In this document: piece by piece, positions 58,693 through 64,000 of the stretch
How positions within the stretch are numbered: the stretch's first letter is position 1
Layout: each line of letters opens with the position of its first letter
Assembly (NCBI GenBank): GCA_018105865.1
Contig: CM030834.1
Span: forward strand, 2,648,615 to 2,712,614
Direction: 5' to 3'
DNA length: 64,000 nt
Source of the DNA: Metaphire vulgaris
Lineage: Eukaryota; Annelida; Clitellata; Crassiclitellata; Megascolecidae
Position numbers and translations under genes: made by a program
Notes under the pieces: generated by a model
Told to the model about the DNA's origin: nothing
The model's database searches: none
Seen by the model: the letters and a program-made list of their open reading frames with translations, nothing else

Positions 58693-58975
58693 CAGAGGCG
58701 TCATTTGGGAGGGGCTGGGAGGCCGTGCCCCCCCAAGGAAATGAAAATATTAATTTATAATGAATTAATGTGCAAAAAATTGCAAAAATTTGCAAAAATA
58801 TCAAAAAATTGAAATTTTCCAACATTGGCCCAAAAATTTGCCAAAATTGCTCAAAATTTGCAAAAAATTTGCAAAAATTGCAAAATGCCTAAAATTTGTC
58901 AAAATTTGCCAAAATTTGTCAAAAATTTGCAAAAAAATTTCTCGCCCCCAAGAAAAGTGTGAAATGACGCCACTG
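58693..58975. mobile_element. Short element CAGAGGCGTCATTT...AAATGACGCCACTG with AAAATTTGCA array
   Basis: Inverted ends CAGAGGCGTCATTT and AAATGACGCCACTG, with ATATTGAA duplicated exactly on both sides (58685-58692, 58976-58983). The inside is a run of AAAATTTGCA-type units (58770-58940), the inverse of the array in 54847-55125. Confidence 0.93.
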
Positions 58976-59068
58976 ATATTGAACAGAAGCTTTGGAAGAA
59001 TTGTCTGACAGATCTAACATAAACGACATCTTTGTAAGCATAGGCTATTACAAATATAAGATTGATTG

Positions 59069-59409
59069 CAGTGGCGTAGCCAGGATTTCCGGAAAGGGGG
59101 GAAGGGTTTGGTTAAGACTTTTGACCGTAACCAACTTTCAAAAAATCTTGACAAGCAAAAACAAGGTCATTCTATGTATCTATCCTATGTCTTTCCTTTT
59201 AAAATTGTTCCTTTCAGATGCTGACGCGAAAAATAAAGATCACCACGCCTATGGAGCTTTAAAAAGTTTGGGTCCCCAGCCCCAAGAGGGGTTTTGACCC
59301 TCAAAACAGCGTCCGAAAATTTAAAAAATGAATGGAAACACATTAAAAAACTTTTCGTCAGTGCCCAAGGGGGGTTAACCTCAACCCGCCCCCCTTGGCT
59401 ATGCCACTG
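59069..59409. mobile_element. Short CAGTGGCGTAGCC element
   Basis: Ends CAGTGGCGTAGCCAGG and GGCTATGCCACTG, with ATTGATTG duplicated exactly on both sides (59061-59068, 59410-59417). It lies about 65 bp beyond the centriolin stop codon, so it may be part of that gene's 3' untranslated region. Confidence 0.94.
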
Positions 59410-59473
59410 ATTGATTGTAACAAGTTTTATGAACGTCAAGGAAGCACACATGGTGAAAGAAAAAGAAAGGGCT

Positions 59474-62400
59474 TCAATCAATGAAAAACAATCGTTTGGC
59501 TGCCTGTTCTATCTGCAGCCGAAGGATCTGAAATTCTTCATCTTTTGCTCTGATAACATTTTCCATGTCATCCAACATTTTCTCTGATTGTTTCTTAGAC
59601 TGTTGCAGATTTTCGAGCTCTTCTTGAGTTTCATTTATTTTAAACTCCATGTCCAAGAGAAGAATGTTTTTGTCGTGAGCTGACTGTTCCATTTCTCTTA
59701 GTGATTCTACAGATGCAAGAAATTCTATTTCAACTGAATTAAGTTCGCTTTGAGTGTTGATCAACGTTTTGTTCAGTTCTGTCAAATCCTGCTCAGTCTC
59801 AGCCAGTTGTCTCTTTCGTTCCACGAGGGTTTCTTCTGTGCATATAAGTTCATCTATGATGTAATGCTTTTTTGACCAATAGTAAGTTGTGTCAAAATTA
59901 AACTCTGAATTTTCAGGGTCATACAATGGACCAATGGTCGGCAGATAATATGATCTGTCCTTTTTTCTTTGGTTTAGAGCTTCAAGTTCGTGACTAATAG
60001 TTTTATGTCTTGAAAGAAGCGATACTTCAAATAGCTTCATTTCTTCTAAGTTGAATTTCTCTCTTTCTATTGCCAAATCAAGTCCCTCCAATTCAATTCT
60101 TCTTTTCTTCAGTTCGGAAATTAGTTCGTGAACCCAAGACTGTGTCATTTTGGGGGCATCCTTTAATGGTACATGGCTGGTTCCATTTCTTATTACCTCT
60201 GCATTTGTTTTATTCAGTTGACCATTGAGATGCCTAATTTTCTGTAGGAGTTCGCTGACATAGTCTTCCAGATCGTGATGTTGTGAAATGTTGCAAAATA
60301 AGTTAAAAGTATCATTTCTTCCAGCATTCTGATCATCTGTTTGAGGCAAACCTGCACTATTGTTGGTCTGTGTCAAAAGTGGGTTCACCAATGGTTGGTC
60401 TTTGACAGCATTTGGAAACCTGAAATTCTGATTTAAGCCACTATCAGCAATAGCACCAACAGGCATAGGAACTGCAGGTCCAGTCGGATAGGCTACTCCT
60501 TGTGCTGGTATGGTTTGCTTCATCACTGGCACCTCCATAGTTCCGAGTGACTCAATATGATTTCCATTGTAGGAAGCAAGAACAGGCAAACGATAGGTTA
60601 AATTGGGAGGCAGGTTGGAGTCAACAGCAAGGTTTTGATTATTACCAGCAATAGCATTGGAAGGATATCTTGGAAAAGATTGTTGAGTTTGATAATGCAT
60701 CGGCCTTGATGGCTGATGTAGAAATGCAGCTCCATCATGTTGAAAACCTCCACGATAATGAGACCAACCCTTCTCACATTCTGAAACAAATTCACGGGTC
60801 TTTGTTTTATCATCTTTAAGAAAATTAGGTTCCCACAAACGTGATTTTTCCTGCAGTGAATTACTTTCACTGAGAAAGTCTGCACCTGTATATTCCTGCC
60901 CATAGTGTGCAGCCTGTTGCAACGGTTGTCTAATATCAACTGTTGCTGGAACAGTAGCACCTGAATGTCCCAAAACTGCAGGACCTTTATTTCTAGCATC
61001 CTTTGCTATAGCATGACTCAAACGATCAATTTCTGCCTGCTGTTCATCCAGTATTGCATAAATTAGACTTCTCTCATTTTCATGCAATGCGTGAGGCGGG
61101 CTCCTTTCGTGATCCCGTACGATCAGTCTGTCTTTTAAGCTTTCCATTTCAGAATGAGCTTTTCTTAATTCTTCCACTGTTTCCTTTAATTGAGGATCAT
61201 CGTAGTATTCTGACTCAGAAGCCATAGAAGTACCGGTAGATGAATATCCCGTTGAGGCATCGTAACTTTCTGCCAATGTACCGTCATTCACGTACCTCTG
61301 ATCAATCATATCATTCAGTTTATTGAATGTCTGCTGGGCTGCATGCACCATGGACACTGACCTCTTGTCTTTGGCAGCGAGTAAAGACCTCAATTCTTCA
61401 ATTTGCCTTTGCAGCTCGTCAAAAAGTGCCTTCTCCTCCATGTTCATTGCATTATATAAATCCTGCTTCCTTACTGACCACAGAGAAGAAGCTGATGATG
61501 ATGATGATGGTGATGAAGTAGTAGTAGAAGATGAGGTATATGTTCCACTCTCGGTTGATGATCTAGTTGTTGCTGTTGTACTTTCAGCGATCGACTTTGA
61601 GGCTGCCGCAGTATTGGAAAATTCTGCACCACCAGGCTTCAAAGGTTGACCTTTTTGTTCAAGGTCCCTCTGAAGCATAGCTTCCTCCAACCTCCTTATT
61701 TCTGCCAGAAGATTGTCCTTCTCAATTCTTGCCTTTCTAGCCGTTGCCTCCATCACTTGCTCAGCCTTGGAACGCTCCTGCATTCGAACCCGAGTGATCT
61801 CGTCCTGCATTTGCTGCAGCTTAGATGCCAATCTATTTTTAGCTTGCTGTGCCTTTTCAAGATCAGCCGATTTCGCTTCTAATTTCTGACAAATTTCTTC
61901 CTCGAGATCGCCAATCGCCTCTTCGACAAGCGTATTCGACTGGAGATGGCGGTCTTCCGCAGCGTCATTTCCATTCTCGCGAACGCTTTTGACTCCTTCT
62001 TTTGGTGTTCCGATCATCCTGGCCACTTCCTCTAATCTCTTCCTCAGTGCTTCTGGACTGACCATTTTCTGCTTCTGATGCTGCAACTGTTGCTGTGCAG
62101 CGTATAGCTGGTCTTGAAGGTGAATGTTAGCCTTCTGGAGTTCACCTAACTGTCGGCAAAGAATTTGATTGTCGTTGTCCATTTGCTTACCAATGAAAAT
62201 TTCTTTTTTCATATCATTCATTTGCCTCTTATTAGCATGCTGCTTCTTGTCAAAATGCATCCTTTCTTCCTGCATCTGAGCCTCAAGGGCAGCCACAGCT
62301 TTGTTCAGTTCTTCATTCTCCATTTTAATTTTTTCGAAGAATTCCAATGGAGCATGCATTTGGTTTGTTCTGAGCTGTTTCTGCAGCGACTCGTTAATGC

Positions 62401-64000
62401 TCCGCAGTTCTAGAAGAGACTTTTTGTGGTCTGTCAATTCCTGTTTCAAATGAACATTTTCTGTATTAGACTTCCTCTGTATCTGTTCGCACTCCTGCAT
62501 TAGTCGGTTTGATTCTCGCGTCAGCTCCGAATTATTTTTTAATAATTCTTTCATCTCAACGCTCTGTACATCTGCTGTCTGACGAATGCCACGAATATGT
62601 GATTCAATACTATGAATTATACTTTCGAGCTCTTCTCCTGACTCTTCATTGTGCAACATATGTCCATCAGCTAATTTCAGACTTCCAATCCTTTCTAGTT
62701 CTTGTTTCATGGAGGTAAATTTCTGAATTAGCTTATCTTTCAAATTTTCATAGTTCGAATCTACCACATCTATTTGTTTCCTTTTCGGTTTCGTCTCATT
62801 CTTAAGAGCACTTTGATTTATTTTGGAAGCTTGATTAGACTCAACGGTATGTTTTGGGTTTTCTTCGGACTGCGAAGCAGAAGGAATTATGCTGTTTTCT
62901 CGTTGTGGTTTTGTTATTAAATACCTTTCATGTTTCTCAATCTCTGATTGCAATTGCTTCAGACGAAGTTCAGCTTCTCTGATTAAATTATGTTTTTTCT
63001 CCAATTCCACAGAAATTTCTCTGACCTTTTCTGTCTCCAGCACTTGTGAAAATTGCTCAGCAGAATTTGTGTCTGTTGTAGATAGACTGCTAATATGCCC
63101 GACATCTTTTACCCAACCATCAGACTGTCTCACTTGCAACTGAAGGGGCACTGCATTGATGAATTCTTCTTTGGCAATTCTGTTCGCACGATACATTGCT
63201 TTTCCAATGTAGGGGCTTTCAGCAACTGAACTTTCTTCCTCACTCATATACTCTGTTGTGTCAATGTATGGCTGGCTGAGAGTGTCAAACTTGTGGTCAA
63301 TTTTGTAGAATGCTAGTTCCTGTTCAAGCCCAAACTGCTTTTTATTAGTTCTGATTAGTTCATTAGTTTTCTTCTGAAGCAGCTGAACTGCCATCTCCAA
63401 TTCTTGTTCTTTTTCTTGTAATTGCTGAGCAAAAGACTGTTTTTCTTCTTCTAAAAGTCTCAAATGACTGTCCAATTCCTGTTCATTCTTAGAATACTGA
63501 TTATTCTCACTGACCAATTGTGTTTTCTCCGATTCTAATATTTCAAGTTGATTAGAAAGCCTTTTCAATTCCTCTTGTTCAAATCGCTCTTTCGCCTCAC
63601 TGCGCTCCTGCAAAGAAACTTCTTCATTATCAAGCATTTGCAAAGTTCGCAAACGAAAAACAATCAACAGTCGATAATGTGGTATCTTTGAAAAAGGATT
63701 GCCAGCAACAGATAAATGGACCAGATTATTTAGTGAATGAAGTTTGCAAATTTCATCAATCGATTGAATTTGATTCCTACCAATACCAAAAACTTGCAGT
63801 GCTTTAAGTTTCTTTGTAAGCCACATAGGAATATGTTGAATCTGGTTTCCAGCAAGATGCAACACTTGAAGACCAATCAGTGATTCCAAATTTTCTATTT
63901 TTGTAAGACAGTTATCAGAAAGATTAAGTTCTGTCAGATTTGTCAACCTGTCTAATTTTTCAATCTTTTCAAAAGAATTTCCAGACAAATTGAGAACCTG
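59474..64000 (-). CDS. CNTRL: Centriolin (partial; leucine-rich repeats and coiled coils)
   Basis: One uninterrupted frame of about 1508 codons that enters from the right edge (the first visible codons read QVLNLSGN, a leucine-rich repeat) and stops at TGA 59476-59474. The first ~105 residues are leucine-rich repeats (LTELNLSDN, LQVLHLAGN, LVHLSVAGN) with the cap YRLLIVFRLRTLQMLDNEEV. The signature segments LEQELAFYKIDHKFD and ESPYIGKAMYRANR and, near residue 1245, LFCNISQHHDLEDYVSEL correspond to vertebrate centriolin. Most of the rest is predicted coiled coil, with a Ser/Thr-rich break around residues 790-835 and a Pro/Asn-rich linker around 1060-1235. In vertebrates the protein acts at the mother centriole and midbody in cytokinesis. 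Compared with them, several hundred C-terminal residues are missing. I see no strong splice donor near the stop, so either the protein is shorter here or a weak donor leads to exons I cannot recognise. The true start lies outside the window. Confidence 0.93.
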   Translation of the reverse strand, partial: QVLNLSGNSFEKIEKLDRLTNLTELNLSDNCLTKIENLESLIGLQVLHLAGNQIQHIPMWLTKKLKALQVFGIGRNQIQSIDEICKLHSLNNLVHLSVAGNPFSKIPHYRLLIVFRLRTLQMLDNEEVSLQERSEAKERFEQEELKRLSNQLEILESEKTQLVSENNQYSKNEQELDSHLRLLEEEKQSFAQQLQEKEQELEMAVQLLQKKTNELIRTNKKQFGLEQELAFYKIDHKFDTLSQPYIDTTEYMSEEESSVAESPYIGKAMYRANRIAKEEFINAVPLQLQVRQSDGWVKDVGHISSLSTTDTNSAEQFSQVLETEKVREISVELEKKHNLIREAELRLKQLQSEIEKHERYLITKPQRENSIIPSASQSEENPKHTVESNQASKINQSALKNETKPKRKQIDVVDSNYENLKDKLIQKFTSMKQELERIGSLKLADGHMLHNEESGEELESIIHSIESHIRGIRQTADVQSVEMKELLKNNSELTRESNRLMQECEQIQRKSNTENVHLKQELTDHKKSLLELRSINESLQKQLRTNQMHAPLEFFEKIKMENEELNKAVAALEAQMQEERMHFDKKQHANKRQMNDMKKEIFIGKQMDNDNQILCRQLGELQKANIHLQDQLYAAQQQLQHQKQKMVSPEALRKRLEEVARMIGTPKEGVKSVRENGNDAAEDRHLQSNTLVEEAIGDLEEEICQKLEAKSADLEKAQQAKNRLASKLQQMQDEITRVRMQERSKAEQVMEATARKARIEKDNLLAEIRRLEEAMLQRDLEQKGQPLKPGGAEFSNTAAASKSIAESTTATTRSSTESGTYTSSSTTTSSPSSSSSASSLWSVRKQDLYNAMNMEEKALFDELQRQIEELRSLLAAKDKRSVSMVHAAQQTFNKLNDMIDQRYVNDGTLAESYDASTGYSSTGTSMASESEYYDDPQLKETVEELRKAHSEMESLKDRLIVRDHERSPPHALHENERSLIYAILDEQQAEIDRLSHAIAKDARNKGPAVLGHSGATVPATVDIRQPLQQAAHYGQEYTGADFLSESNSLQEKSRLWEPNFLKDDKTKTREFVSECEKGWSHYRGGFQHDGAAFLHQPSRPMHYQTQQSFPRYPSNAIAGNNQNLAVDSNLPPNLTYRLPVLASYNGNHIESLGTMEVPVMKQTIPAQGVAYPTGPAVPMPVGAIADSGLNQNFRFPNAVKDQPLVNPLLTQTNNSAGLPQTDDQNAGRNDTFNLFCNISQHHDLEDYVSELLQKIRHLNGQLNKTNAEVIRNGTSHVPLKDAPKMTQSWVHELISELKKRRIELEGLDLAIEREKFNLEEMKLFEVSLLSRHKTISHELEALNQRKKDRSYYLPTIGPLYDPENSEFNFDTTYYWSKKHYIIDELICTEETLVERKRQLAETEQDLTELNKTLINTQSELNSVEIEFLASVESLREMEQSAHDKNILLLDMEFKINETQEELENLQQSKKQSEKMLDDMENVIRAKDEEFQILRLQIEQAAKRLFFID

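Noticed and set aside
60598..63143. Several 60-130 codon frames on both strands inside the centriolin gene
   Set aside because: Shadow frames of the centriolin coding sequence.

Overview
The window is nuclear DNA of an invertebrate metazoan. The evidence is multi-exon genes with GT-AG introns, a centriolin gene, tRNA- and 5S-derived SINEs, truncated LINEs, and many short DNA transposons with 8-bp target duplications. It is AT-rich overall with long microsatellites. A marine invertebrate, perhaps a tunicate, is my best guess, but nothing read here fixes the phylum.

Region 1 (1 to about 57 kb, + strand) is a tandem array of at least five related secreted C-type lectin genes, called A to E here. 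Each full unit has four exons: (1) signal peptide plus a short acidic stalk, (2) a basic and leucine-rich neck, (3) the N-terminal half of the C-type lectin domain, (4) the C-terminal half with the sugar-site motif and the stop. The introns have phases 2, 2 and 1 in every copy. A has exons 3-4 only (192-1043; the rest lies left of the window). B is 6055-10636, C is 19686-28926, D is about 37.1-46.5 kb and E is 50182-54487. E is the only copy with four clean open exons. B and C each carry a one-base deletion in exon 1. D has two decayed exon-1 copies. An intron-2 relic of a sixth unit lies at about 56.2-57.5 kb.

Region 2 is the material inside and between the units. It comprises duplicated upstream and downstream blocks, GC-rich minisatellites in intron 3 of C and D, more than a dozen short CAG...CTG inverted-repeat (hAT-like) elements, a mariner nested in a larger element, fold-back elements built of iterated 15-17 bp units (one with a TTAGGG-like core), decayed L2/CR1-type LINE 3' ends on both strands, RTE-type LINE pieces, a 5S-derived SINE, two copies of a tRNA-derived SINE and an LTR-like segment. 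Because the lectin units are paralogous, several insertions can be checked against an empty site in another unit.

Region 3 (59474 to the right edge, - strand) is one uninterrupted 4.5-kb reading frame for the N-terminal and middle parts of centriolin (CNTRL), a centrosome/midbody coiled-coil protein. It is convergent with the lectin array and continues beyond the window.

The lectins are probably secreted, oligomerising through the neck, and differ in the residues of the carbohydrate site (EPN in A and B, EPS in C and D, EPD in E). That pattern suggests an expanded, diversifying recognition family. The link to immunity is inference only.
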